From: an uncultured Coriobacteriaceae bacterium
GTDB taxonomy: Bacteria; Actinomycetota; Coriobacteriia; Coriobacteriales; Atopobiaceae
DNA length: 14,426 bases
Direction: 5' to 3'
Assembly (NCBI GenBank): GCA_902772085.1
Contig: CACXZL010000024.1
Location: 1-14,426, forward strand
Part shown: positions 1 through 7,569 of the stretch, piece after piece
Position numbering within the stretch: position 1 is the stretch's first letter
How the letters are laid out: each line of letters opens with the position of its first letter
Notes under the pieces: model-generated
What the model was told of the DNA's origin: nothing
The model's input: the letters and a program-made list of their open reading frames with translations, nothing else
Databases searched by the model: none
Program-made: the position numbers and the translations under genes

Positions 1-266
1 CTCCGCGTGCGCGAGGGGCAACGGACGTTGGGCCCGCGCAGTAGACCGCGATAGTTTCTTCAAGCTAATAAGAGCTGCCCGAGCAGCCGTTTCTTTGCAG
101 GGCTGACCCGGCGGGGCGTTCCACGGATCACTGAGCGGCATGCGCGGGCTTTCCGGGGCGAATCCACGCTGCGCCTGGCGAAGGAGTGCTGGACGTGCTT
201 CGAGGCGGGCACGGGGCGAAGGCGTTCGGAAGGCAGCCCGTAACGCCCAGTTGATTGCGTGACGCC
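1..266 (-). repeat. Interspersed ~265-bp repeat, copy A (cut by the left window edge)
   Basis: The reverse complement of this stretch aligns along almost its whole length with 6732-6997 (copy B), with only small indels. The best block (about 165-240) differs at about 8 of 76 positions, all transitions. Shared words include GGGGCGAATCC, CGGGGCGAAGGCGTTCGG and AACGCCCAGT. The similarity stops near 266, about 55 bp past the stop of the membrane protein gene at 322, and still holds at position 3, so the element probably continues left of the window. It is probably non-coding: the frame open through copy B meets a TGA in copy A and the best-conserved block keeps no shared long frame. Its function is unknown. 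Confidence 0.75.
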
Positions 267-321
267 CCACCAGTTCACGATTCTGCCGTCCAAGAGCACC
301 AACAAGCCCATGAGCGGCAGG

Positions 322-1749
322 TCACCTACGGGCCCTCCAGCGACGCAGACGGGCGTTCAACGACAGGCCGTTGCGCGTACGCAGGCCCATGAGCGGCACG
401 GAGGCAAGGACGGGCAGCACGTACTCCACCATACGCCACACCACATACCCCGCAGAAAGCGTCTCCCCATACATCGAGCCAAAAAGGAAGGCAAAGCCGC
501 CCTCCGCGCCAAGCGTCCCTCCTGGCAGCGGAATCGCCGAGGTGAGCAGCTCGAGCATAGACCCACACGCCAGACAAGTAAGGAAGTCCCCCTGTTTGCC
601 AAACGCCTGAAGCACGACCCAAGGCAGCGCGTATTGGAATCCCAGCTGCACCAGCGAGACGACCATGGTGAGTGCCATGAGCCTCACGTTGCGCGCACCA
701 GCCTTAAAGCCGTTTGAGAACTCGTATACCTGCACGTTCACCGTATGGCTCCAGCTCTTGAAGCGCTCGTCCTTGATCCAGCCCCAGCGATGGATGAGCC
801 GCAGTACCCAGTTTCCCACCGCGCTCACCTGCCTTGGCAGCAGGCACACCAAAAGCAGCCCCGCAACTTCTGCGACCTTTGCCCCAAAGAGCAGCGCTCC
901 CACGAGAAAAACATTCCCGTAGGCATCCAAGAAATACCCGAGGCGAGGTATGAGCATAAGTGCCGCAAAGATCCCCTCCGCCGCCTCGTAGATGATGAAC
1001 CGCGTGTATTGCAGCGCGCCAGCCGCCCCCACCGACAAGCCCGAACGCATGAGTCGCAGAATCTGCGCCGGAGCGCCTCCCGTACCGTTTGGCGTAAGGT
1101 TTGAAAAGAAGATTCCCGTCGCCTCCACGCTCATGAGGTCGAGAATGCCCAGCGGCGATTTGGCATCGCCTGCCACCGCAATGGCATATGCCGTCACGCC
1201 AAGCAGGTAATAGACGACGTAGCAAAGCGCCGCAACAGCTATCCAGCCGTAGTTTGCACCGGCAAGCGAAGCCACAAACGTCCCCAGCTCACCGGAAAAC
1301 ACGAGGTACAGGAAGTATGCCAGCGCCACGAGCACAAGAAAGAACACACTCTTCTTGACGGATCCCATACCCTCGCTGGAGGCAGAAGCGGGAGCTACCC
1401 CGACCTTTGGACCGGGCTTTGTCCAGGTGCCGCCCGGCTTTGGACGAGTGCCGCCAGGCTTTGGCCGGGCGCTACCGGAGGAGGTGCCCTTGTCTGGCTT
1501 TGGACGAGCGCCGGCGGTCCTTGGCTGGGCGCCGCCGGACTGTGGACGAGCGCCGGCGGGCCTTGGCTGGGCGCTACCGGAGGGGGCGCCCTTGTCCGCC
1601 TTTGGCCAAGCGCCGGAGGGAGCGCCAACAGGCCGGATACCGTCACCAGCCCCGGTCCCGGCAGGCTCGTGGATGCCGCCATGGCCAGGCCTGAAATCGA
1701 CGAGACGATCCACACCGGCACTTGTTTGGCGCTCGTCCGCCAAGTTCAC
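322..1749 (-). CDS. Lysylphosphatidylglycerol synthase TM-domain / YbhN-type (UPF0104) membrane protein with Pro/Gly-rich N-terminal tail
   Basis: A 475-aa integral membrane protein. Residues 1-127 are a low-complexity Gly/Pro/Ala/Lys/Arg tail with repeated PKPGGT and AGARP-like units. From Met128 onward it is a multi-pass protein of the LPG_synthase_TM (PF03706) type, with the characteristic NLTPNGTGGAP and PLPGGTLGAEGG segments. Family members resemble the flippase half of MprF, but most free-standing members have no proven substrate, so lipid flipping is an inference. The GTG start overlaps the TGA of the upstream PAP2 gene (GTGA), with GGTGAG six bases before it, so translation is probably coupled. 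An alternative ATG at 1368 would give the usual ~348-aa core without the tail. I prefer the GTG because the frame is open, its codon use matches, and coupling is explained. The two genes together suggest work on a lipid or polyprenyl-phosphate carrier. Confidence 0.85.
   Translation of the reverse strand: MNLADERQTSAGVDRLVDFRPGHGGIHEPAGTGAGDGIRPVGAPSGAWPKADKGAPSGSAQPRPAGARPQSGGAQPRTAGARPKPDKGTSSGSARPKPGGTRPKPGGTWTKPGPKVGVAPASASSEGMGSVKKSVFFLVLVALAYFLYLVFSGELGTFVASLAGANYGWIAVAALCYVVYYLLGVTAYAIAVAGDAKSPLGILDLMSVEATGIFFSNLTPNGTGGAPAQILRLMRSGLSVGAAGALQYTRFIIYEAAEGIFAALMLIPRLGYFLDAYGNVFLVGALLFGAKVAEVAGLLLVCLLPRQVSAVGNWVLRLIHRWGWIKDERFKSWSHTVNVQVYEFSNGFKAGARNVRLMALTMVVSLVQLGFQYALPWVVLQAFGKQGDFLTCLACGSMLELLTSAIPLPGGTLGAEGGFAFLFGSMYGETLSAGYVVWRMVEYVLPVLASVPLMGLRTRNGLSLNARLRRWRARR
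1395..1640 (-). repeat. In-frame degenerate tandem repeat encoding the Pro/Gly-rich tail
   Basis: Short units of about 18-22 bp recur here inside the membrane protein gene. A 34-bp stretch at 1461-1494 is nearly repeated at 1563-1596, exactly 102 bp (34 codons) away, so copy-number change would keep the reading frame. The encoded product is a basic, Pro/Gly/Ala-rich, probably disordered segment. On the plus strand the same repeat leaves long spurious open frames. Confidence 0.7.
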
Positions 1750-2765
1750 GCAGTCTCACCGCCTCGCGACGTTCTGCGTTCCACCGCGCAAAACGCCGCG
1801 GGGCCCACAAAGGACGCCGCGATGCCCGTCAGGAAATTCTTTACGATCTGATACCAGCTCTCACTTACTCCCAGCTGCTGCAAGACCTTTGCCGCCAAGG
1901 TAAAGACGACCACGACGGCGATTCCCACCACAAAGCGAACCGCCATGCGTTTCCAGCCCTGCTTCTTCGGGTCGACCGTATAGTTCAGATACTTGCGCTC
2001 AAAGAACCAGCCCAATACGGCCCCGCCCGTGAGTCCGCTTATCTTGTAGCAGTCTATCTTCATGGCCTCAGGGTCGACGAGGAGGTTTCCTGCCGCATCG
2101 TAGTCCATGGGATACGGCCTCACCGTTGCAAACACGAGAAATGCCACCACGATCGCCATAAACACCAGCGTCACCTTGAGGTCTCGCCCGTCCGCCTCAT
2201 CTACCCACCTAAGCAGCGGACCGACCGCTGCAATAACGACGATTCCCTCCAAAAGGCCCACTATCACGTCTTGCGGCGTGTGTACGCCCAAGAAGTTTCT
2301 CGAGAAGGCCACAAGCACCACAAACACCCAGCAGAGAACCGAGAGCGTCTTTCTCTTTTCCCTATAGAACCAGCCAATGGCGCCAAAGATGTTCGTCGCC
2401 GCTTGCGTATGACCGCTCGGGAAAGAATAACCGGTTGCCTCAGCCAGGGCGTCTTTTGCAGGATGCACCGCCGCGTCACGTATCCATGGGCGATAGCAGC
2501 AGACCGTGTTCTTTATAAGCTGGTTGCATAATCCGCCAAAGGAGAAGGACATGAGCATGTATTGCCCCGCACGCTTGTTTATGCACCAATACAGAAGACA
2601 CGGCAGCACCACCAGCGCCTTGCTTATGGCTATGGCCGAGATGGCCAAAAAGACCTGCTCCACGAAGGGAGGCAACGACTCACGAATACCTTGCAGCCAC
2701 AACAGATAGGCAATGTCCATACGATTCCAACTTTCCATGAGAAATGCCTTTGTTCGTCTCACCAT
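1746..2765 (-). CDS. PAP2-family membrane phosphatase
   Basis: A multi-pass membrane protein of up to 339 aa with the complete three-part PAP2/acid-phosphatase signature: KNTVCCYRP (Lys85, Arg92), PSGHT at 116-120 (His119, general acid) and SRNFLGVHTPQD (Arg156, nucleophile His162, Asp166). The family removes phosphate from lipid phosphates such as phosphatidic acid, PGP or undecaprenyl pyrophosphate. The exact substrate cannot be read from the sequence. The C-terminal half adds about 170 residues with further membrane spans, longer than a minimal PAP2 protein. The ATG at 2765 has no visible ribosome-binding site. Met16 (MDIAYLLWLQ, position 2720) lines up better with typical family N termini, so the true start may be internal. 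It is the first gene of a two-gene operon with the overlapping YbhN-type gene. Confidence 0.88.
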   Translation of the reverse strand: MVRRTKAFLMESWNRMDIAYLLWLQGIRESLPPFVEQVFLAISAIAISKALVVLPCLLYWCINKRAGQYMLMSFSFGGLCNQLIKNTVCCYRPWIRDAAVHPAKDALAEATGYSFPSGHTQAATNIFGAIGWFYREKRKTLSVLCWVFVVLVAFSRNFLGVHTPQDVIVGLLEGIVVIAAVGPLLRWVDEADGRDLKVTLVFMAIVVAFLVFATVRPYPMDYDAAGNLLVDPEAMKIDCYKISGLTGGAVLGWFFERKYLNYTVDPKKQGWKRMAVRFVVGIAVVVVFTLAAKVLQQLGVSESWYQIVKNFLTGIAASFVGPAAFCAVERRTSRGGETA

Positions 2766-2853
2766 ATCATACGAGCGTCATACATGGGCGCAGCGTCCAT
2801 CTGGCATCCTCCGCGAACGGAGACGTTTCGAGGCACCTGAGGCGACATCAACA

Positions 2854-2896
2854 GGCTGAACCAGACAAGGGGACAGGTCACTTGTCTGGTTCAGCC
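2854..2896. repeat. REP-like 16-bp perfect inverted repeat between mfd and the PAP2 gene
   Basis: GGCTGAACCAGACAAG (2854-2869) is exactly complementary to 2881-2896 around an 11-nt loop, GGGACAGGTCA. It starts about 58 bp after the mfd stop. No T-run follows on the minus strand, so it is a poor intrinsic terminator. The GGGGACAGGT core resembles palindromic REP sequences that accompany REP-associated tyrosine transposases in other bacteria. No transposase is present here. The rest of the 188-bp gap holds a small 5-bp hairpin (2809-2822) and no gene. Confidence 0.7.
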
Positions 2897-2953
2897 AGGA
2901 CATGAGGAGACGCAGCAAAGAGACGCTCCCTTTGCTGCATGCCTAGCCAGGGC

Positions 2954-5900
2954 TTATTCGTCGTCACCGCCCACGAGGGCAATGACGCGCAAGGTAGTGG
3001 GTAGAAGCTCGGCGGCATCGCCAGTGAAGGGATACTTGAGCTGGTGGCTCTTGGGGAAGTAGAGGCCACGCTCGGCACGTAGCTTAGCCGCCACCTCGCC
3101 TGGCACCTCTATGCCGGTATAGACCAGCCTGCCTCCGGTGAGTGCCACATTCGAGACGCCGAGCCGCTCGCAGCGGATACGAACGCGCGTACGATCGAAG
3201 ATGTTTAGCGCGGCGAGCGGCATGCCGCCATACGTGTCTTCCAGTTCCTTCTGGAGCGTGTCCACGTCGGCGAGTTCGTTTGCTGCGGCAAGGCGCCGAT
3301 ATGCCATGACGCGCCTGTCGACGTCTGGCAGGTACTCTTCGGCGAGATAGAAGTCGGCAGCAAGGTTGATCACCACCTCGCTGGGCTCATCCCCCTCCGG
3401 CACCTCGCCACGTGCCTCAGCCACGGCCTGACCGAGCATCTGGGTAAAGAGGTCGAAGCCCACGCTGGAGAGGTTGCCGTGCTGCTCGGCGCCCACGATG
3501 GAGCCGGCACCGCGAATCTCCAGGTCGCGCATCGCCACGCGCATGCCACTGCCAAGCTCCTGCAGCTCGGCCAAAGCCGTGAGACGCTCCGTGGCCTCGG
3601 GCGTGAGCGGCTGGTCCGGCGGAAACATGAAGTACGCGTAGGCCTGTTCGCGACCGCGGCCCACACGACCTTTGAGCTGGTAGAGCTGAGCCAGGCCAAG
3701 GCGTTGCGAGTCTTCGATGATCAGCGTGTTTGTGTGGGGGTTGTCGATGCCGCTCTCGATGATGGTCGTCGCCACCAGCACGTCGATCTCCTGCAGCTGG
3801 AACGAGAGCATGATGTCTTCCACCTGCGCGGGATTCATCTGGCCGTGCGCCACGCCCACGCGGGCTTCGGGAGCCGCCTGACGTACGCGCTCCACCGCGT
3901 CGTCTATGGTGTGCACGCGGTTCGAGACGTAGTACACCTGCCCGCCGCGTCCCAGCTCGAGCCGCAGGGCGGCGCTCACCACGTCCGGGTCGTACTCCCC
4001 CACATGCACCTTCACGGGACGACGACCGGGGGGCGGTGTGAGGATGAGGCTCATGTCGCGCACGCCGGAGAGCGCCATCTGCATGGTACGTGGAATCGGC
4101 GTGGCCGAAAGCGTAAGCACGTCCACCTGCTCACGGAGGTTCTTCAGCTGCTCTTTGTGCTGCACGCCGAAGCGCTGCTCCTCGTCCACGATCACGAGGC
4201 CGAGCGCGTAAGGGTTCACGTCCGCAGAGAGCAGACGGTGCGTGCCCACGAGCACCTGCGCCTCGCCCTTGGCGAAGGCCTCGAGCGCCTGACGCTGCTT
4301 GGCCGGCGTCACGAAACGGCTCAGCACCTCCACGCGCAGGCCAAACGGAGAGAACCGGTCGAAGAACGTATCGTAGTGCTGCTGCGCCAGAATCGTCGTG
4401 GGGCAGAGCACCATGACCTGACGCTCATCCATGCAGCACTTGAAGGCCGCACGCAGGGCGACCTCCGTCTTGCCAAAACCCACGTCGCCGCAGAGCAGCC
4501 GATCCATGGGCTTCTCGGATTCCATGTCGGCCTTGATGTCGTCGATGGCGCTCTTTTGGTCTGGCGTGACCTCGTAGGTGAAGTTTGCCTCCATGTCGTG
4601 CTGGGCGGGCGTGTCGGCCGCGAAGGCGTGGCCCTGAACGGCGCTGCGCCGCGCATAGAGGTCCACGAGGTCGAAGGCGAGCTTCTTTGCGGACTTGCGC
4701 GCCTTGCCCGTGGCACGACTCCAATCCGCCGTATTCAACCGCGTGAGACGCGGAGCAGACCCGTCGGGGCCCACGTAGCGCGTGATGCGGTCCACGCGTT
4801 CGAGCGGCACGTAGAGTTTGTCTTCGTTGGCGTACTGAAGCAGGAAATAGTCGCGCTCCTTGCCACTGATTTCCTGGCGCACGATACCCGTGAAGAGGGC
4901 GATGCCGTGGCGCGCGTGGACCACGTAGTCGCCCGGCTTGAAGGGGAAGGTCGTAGTCGTGGGATCGATGCGCCTCGGTCGGCGCTGCTTCTTGAGCTGA
5001 GACGACAAGTCCGCAATGGAGAAGACACCCAAGTGGGCTGAAGGCACCACCACACCCGCCGGAATCGGAGCATCCACAAACGTCACGATGCCGCTCTCAA
5101 AGACCCCCGCCTCGTCCTTCGCATCCGCCTCGAGCACCTCCGCAAACGGAATCGACTCGTCCAAGAAGCGCATCTTGAGATGTTCGCGTGCCGAGCGGTC
5201 CGGGGCGGCAAAGACGATGGCGGAGCCATCGCGCACAAGCTGGCGCATGCGCCCGAGGAGCTTGTTGTCTTTGCCCGAGATGCCCGGCTGTTGCACGCGA
5301 AGTTCGAAGTCGTCTCCTGGCAGCGCCTTGCGCGGCGCGGTCCGCGCGCGAGCCGCCGAGGAGCGCGTCATCCCCACGCGCATGATAGACGCAAAGGACA
5401 AGCGCTGCTGTGTGCCGAAGTCAAGCTTCTTGATGGGAGTGTAGAGCAGCGCGAGGTCCTTCTCTGAGATTCGTGCCGCGCCGGCCGCGTGCTTGATGTC
5501 GTCCGCTGCGTGCGAGCAGTCGTCGAGCAGCGCGCGCGGCTCGCTCAGGATCACCAGCGTGCGGGCGCTCATGTGCTCCACAGGCGAGGCGGTCTTGCCT
5601 CCGTACAGGTCGGGCAGGTAGCGGTCGAGCTGCGGCGCGCTTGCACGCTGCTGGATGAGCTCGAGGTCGGCTGCCACCGTCGTGTCTTCGGCGGCCGTAC
5701 GCGAAAGGGCACGGGTGGCTCGCGCGATGGTCTCGTGCGTGAAGGCAAGCTCCCTGCACGGCACAACCCGTACGGAATCGAGCTCGGCAATGGTCTGGCC
5801 CGTGGAGGCCACCATGCGCCGAATGCGGTCGATCTCGTCGCCAAAGAACTCTATGCGCACCGGCGCCTTATCCTGCGCGGGAAAGACGTCCACCGCATCG

Positions 5901-6433
5901 CCATGCACGTGGAAGGTGCCCGGCACGTCCACCTCGCCGGTGTCCGCATAGCCCATGCCCACAAGCAGGCGCGGTACATCCTCAAACTCTATCTCGTCGC
6001 CCACCTCGAAGGTGGAACTCGCGTAGTAACCCGAGCCTACCGGCGGCACGCGACGCATGAGGGAGCGCGCCGAGGCGACCACCACGCAGTTCTTGCCAGC
6101 GGCCAAGCACTCCACGGCCGCACAGCGCGCACCTATGACTCCGTCGTCGGCTGGCTTCTCCGACCACGGCAGGTCCGTGCGCACGGGATAGCGCATCACC
6201 GCGCCGACACCGAGCCAAGCGCTGAGGGCCTGGGCCATGCGGTCTGCTGCCTCCTCCCCCGGCATCACCAGCAAACAAGGGCGCGGATCGTCGACCCATA
6301 GCGCGGCCGTGAGCAGGGCGCGGCCGCTCTGGGCGATACCTATGGAGACGTCCTTGCCCTCGCGCAACTGCTTCACCGGCATGCGGAGATCGGGGGTGGT
6401 CAGCAACTGGTTTGAAATGCGATGTACGAGCAT
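2954..6433 (-). CDS. mfd: Transcription-repair coupling factor Mfd
   Basis: A 1159-aa protein, close to the 1148 aa of E. coli Mfd. Mfd removes RNA polymerase stalled at DNA lesions by translocating on DNA behind it, then recruits UvrA. Visible parts in order: UvrB-like N-terminal module (about 1-330), RNA-polymerase-interacting domain (about 495-560, containing FKPGDYVVHARHGIALF), the RecG-like helicase core with Walker A GDVGFGKT (Lys near 655), DEEQ box (near 749), LSATPIPRTMQMAL and the QLKGRVGRG motif VI region, then the C-terminal TRCF domain. The frame is open to 6559, but ATG 6433 is preferred: GAGGAG (6438-6443) sits just upstream, the N terminus MLVHRISNQLL fits the family, and the upstream extension does not. 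It stands alone, with a REP-like palindrome downstream and a long structured gap upstream. Confidence 0.97.
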   Translation of the reverse strand: MLVHRISNQLLTTPDLRMPVKQLREGKDVSIGIAQSGRALLTAALWVDDPRPCLLVMPGEEAADRMAQALSAWLGVGAVMRYPVRTDLPWSEKPADDGVIGARCAAVECLAAGKNCVVVASARSLMRRVPPVGSGYYASSTFEVGDEIEFEDVPRLLVGMGYADTGEVDVPGTFHVHGDAVDVFPAQDKAPVRIEFFGDEIDRIRRMVASTGQTIAELDSVRVVPCRELAFTHETIARATRALSRTAAEDTTVAADLELIQQRASAPQLDRYLPDLYGGKTASPVEHMSARTLVILSEPRALLDDCSHAADDIKHAAGAARISEKDLALLYTPIKKLDFGTQQRLSFASIMRVGMTRSSAARARTAPRKALPGDDFELRVQQPGISGKDNKLLGRMRQLVRDGSAIVFAAPDRSAREHLKMRFLDESIPFAEVLEADAKDEAGVFESGIVTFVDAPIPAGVVVPSAHLGVFSIADLSSQLKKQRRPRRIDPTTTTFPFKPGDYVVHARHGIALFTGIVRQEISGKERDYFLLQYANEDKLYVPLERVDRITRYVGPDGSAPRLTRLNTADWSRATGKARKSAKKLAFDLVDLYARRSAVQGHAFAADTPAQHDMEANFTYEVTPDQKSAIDDIKADMESEKPMDRLLCGDVGFGKTEVALRAAFKCCMDERQVMVLCPTTILAQQHYDTFFDRFSPFGLRVEVLSRFVTPAKQRQALEAFAKGEAQVLVGTHRLLSADVNPYALGLVIVDEEQRFGVQHKEQLKNLREQVDVLTLSATPIPRTMQMALSGVRDMSLILTPPPGRRPVKVHVGEYDPDVVSAALRLELGRGGQVYYVSNRVHTIDDAVERVRQAAPEARVGVAHGQMNPAQVEDIMLSFQLQEIDVLVATTIIESGIDNPHTNTLIIEDSQRLGLAQLYQLKGRVGRGREQAYAYFMFPPDQPLTPEATERLTALAELQELGSGMRVAMRDLEIRGAGSIVGAEQHGNLSSVGFDLFTQMLGQAVAEARGEVPEGDEPSEVVINLAADFYLAEEYLPDVDRRVMAYRRLAAANELADVDTLQKELEDTYGGMPLAALNIFDRTRVRIRCERLGVSNVALTGGRLVYTGIEVPGEVAAKLRAERGLYFPKSHQLKYPFTGDAAELLPTTLRVIALVGGDDE

Positions 6434-6499
6434 CGTTCTCCTCAACTCTTCGTGTGGGACTCTTTGCGGCACGGAATTCTTTGCGGACTCAAGAGGGTA

Positions 6500-6505
6500 A
6501 GTATA
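6500..6505 (-). promoter_or_regulatory. Candidate -10 box for mfd
   Basis: On the minus strand TATACT lies 66 nt upstream of the preferred mfd start codon, which leaves a normal leader. The -35 region at 17 nt spacing is not recognisable, so this rests mainly on the -10 match and its position. Confidence 0.35.
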
Positions 6506-6704
6506 GCCGACTCCCCGATTGATACAGCCCCGCATTTTGCGGTGGCTCAAGATGCGCATCGTGGGACACCACAGGATGCTGCCTGCCGCATCTGACGAAA
6601 CCGATGCGCGTCAAGCAGTTCGGTCTTCGGAGCTGGTGCGGACGGCTTGGAGTGGGGGATGCGGGCTGGCGGCAACGCAGGAACTCAACCGGTCTCATCT
6701 TGGA

Positions 6705-6710
6705 TATAAT
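6705..6710 (+). promoter_or_regulatory. Consensus TATAAT box reading into repeat copy B
   Basis: A perfect TATAAT on the plus strand, in otherwise GC-rich sequence. A transcript would begin near 6717, about 15 nt before repeat copy B starts, and would run through copy B into the hairpin array. There is no good -35 hexamer and no gene start downstream. No equivalent box is present beside copy A. Confidence 0.3.
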
Positions 6711-6731
6711 GTGTAACGAACGCATCGAGCA

Positions 6732-6997
6732 GGCGTTCCACAATTTACTGGGCGTTGCGCGCGCCATCCCGAACGCCTTCGCCCCGTGCTCGCCTCGGAG
6801 TACGTCCAGTGCTCCTTCGCCGGGCACAGCGCGGATTCGCCCCGGGAGGACCGCGCGTGTCTCCCAGTTGTTCGTGAAACGCCCCTTGGGCCAGCCCCGC
6901 GCAGAGAAGCGGCGGCTCGGGCAGCCCTTATTAGTTTAAAGAAGCTATTGTGGCCTACTGCGCGGACCCGTCGGCTGTCGACCCCTCGTGCACGCGG
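6732..6997 (+). repeat. Interspersed ~265-bp repeat, copy B
   Basis: This copy is the inverted counterpart of 1-266. Homology runs from GGCGTTCC at 6732 to the CGTGCACGCGG region near 6997. The two copies flank the whole mfd, PAP2 and membrane protein block in opposite orientation. The hairpin array begins 28 bp beyond its right end. The plus-strand frame stays open across this copy but not across copy A, so I do not call a gene. It is a candidate non-coding RNA, mobile repeat or degenerate element of unknown type. Confidence 0.75.
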
Positions 6998-7024
6998 GGG
7001 CGCCCGGGCCCCTCGCCCGTCGTC

Positions 7025-7291
7025 GTGTCCGATTGTGCACACGGGGCATTCGATGGTGTGCACAAGCGGACAGGAAGGGCGCGAAACGGCCGGTCCCGTG
7101 TCCGACTTTGCACACGCGTGTACGTCCCGTGTGCACAAGCGGACAGGAACGGCGCGATTCGGCCATTCTTGTGTCCGACTTCGCACACGCCATGAGGCAG
7201 CGTGTGCACAAACGGACACGTCCTGCCCTCGTTCGCCGCGCGGGCGTCCGCTTGCGCGCGCGGCCGCTCTGGTCGCGTGCGAATGCGGACA
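7025..7291 (+). repeat. Array of four hairpin units with an exact 73-bp period
   Basis: Left arms start at 7025, 7098, 7171 and 7244, and right arms at 7056, 7129, 7202 and 7275, so every spacing is exactly 73 bp. The left arm is GTGTCCGAYTTYGCACAC-like (18 nt). The right arm is GTGTGCACAAGCGGACA-like (17 nt) and is complementary to the left arm. All four loops are 13 nt but differ in sequence. The 25-nt linkers 1 and 2 resemble each other (GGAASGGCGCGA then CGGCC). Unit 4 is diverged (GCGTCCGCTTGCGCGCG against GCGTGCGAATGCGGACA) yet still mostly pairs. A period of 73 is not a multiple of three, so it is not a coding repeat. Confidence 0.85.
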
Positions 7292-7496
7292 TCGAGGCCT
7301 GAGCCGAGGCCAGCAATCGGGTCGACCAAGGCGAGCACGACCATGCCCCGCGCCAGACGGCAAAGAAGCATGAATCCGCGATCAGAATCCTCGACCACGA
7401 CACCGCCTTCTATCGGCATCGTCGGAGCGGCCGTACGCATGGGTTGGCATCCGCACAGATAAGGACGGGGCGGACGGCACCCAGATAGAGACAGCG
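7292..7496 (-). other. Non-genic stretch with a short coding-like remnant
   Basis: No full gene is visible. On the minus strand about 7292-7424 reads as a 45-residue segment starting MPIEGGVVVEDSDRGF, then a hydrophobic run LLCRLARGMVVLALVDPIAG. Its third codon positions are mostly G or C, as in neighbouring genes. There is no clear ribosome-binding site, and the frame then runs into the hairpin array. It could be a tiny membrane peptide or the remnant of a gene cut by the array. I do not recognise the family. Confidence 0.25.
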
Positions 7497-7497
7497 C

Positions 7498-7543
7498 AAA
7501 CGGAAAGCGCCTCTTCCGACCCGCAAGGGAACGGAAGAGGCGC
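7498..7543 (-). terminator. Intrinsic terminator of the ChW/NlpC gene
   Basis: A 12-bp perfect stem, GCGCCTCTTCCG (7507-7518) with CGGAAGAGGCGC (7532-7543), has a 13-nt loop. On the minus strand it is followed by the T-rich TTTCCGTTT. It starts 27 bp after the stop of the ChW/NlpC gene and should isolate the hairpin array from that transcript. Confidence 0.75.
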
Positions 7544-7569
7544 CTCTTCGCCGTTGGCCTAGCTCCCAC

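Noticed and set aside
306..398. 14-bp direct repeat GCCCATGAGCGGCA at 306-319 and 385-398 around the end of the membrane protein gene
   Set aside because: Too short and isolated to be called a duplication or attachment site; no integrase or tRNA is nearby.
3479..5041. 520-codon open frame antisense to mfd
   Set aside because: A shadow of the mfd codons: His/Arg/Val-rich composition, no domain, and the opposite strand encodes an unmistakable conserved protein.
7025..7218. DnaA-box cluster / replication origin
   Set aside because: TTGTGCACA in some arms is one base from the actinobacterial TTGTCCACA box, but several arms deviate further, the sites are explained by the palindromes, and no AT-rich unwinding region or dnaA/dnaN gene is near.
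7025..7291. CRISPR array
   Set aside because: The periodic units are internally palindromic, the 13-nt loops are too short to be spacers, linkers are themselves similar, and there are no cas genes.
6604..7373. Long plus-strand open frames across copy B and the hairpin array
   Set aside because: They arise from GC-rich repeat DNA, lack ribosome-binding sites and known domains, and are interrupted by a stop in copy A; the 73-bp period would shift frame at every unit.
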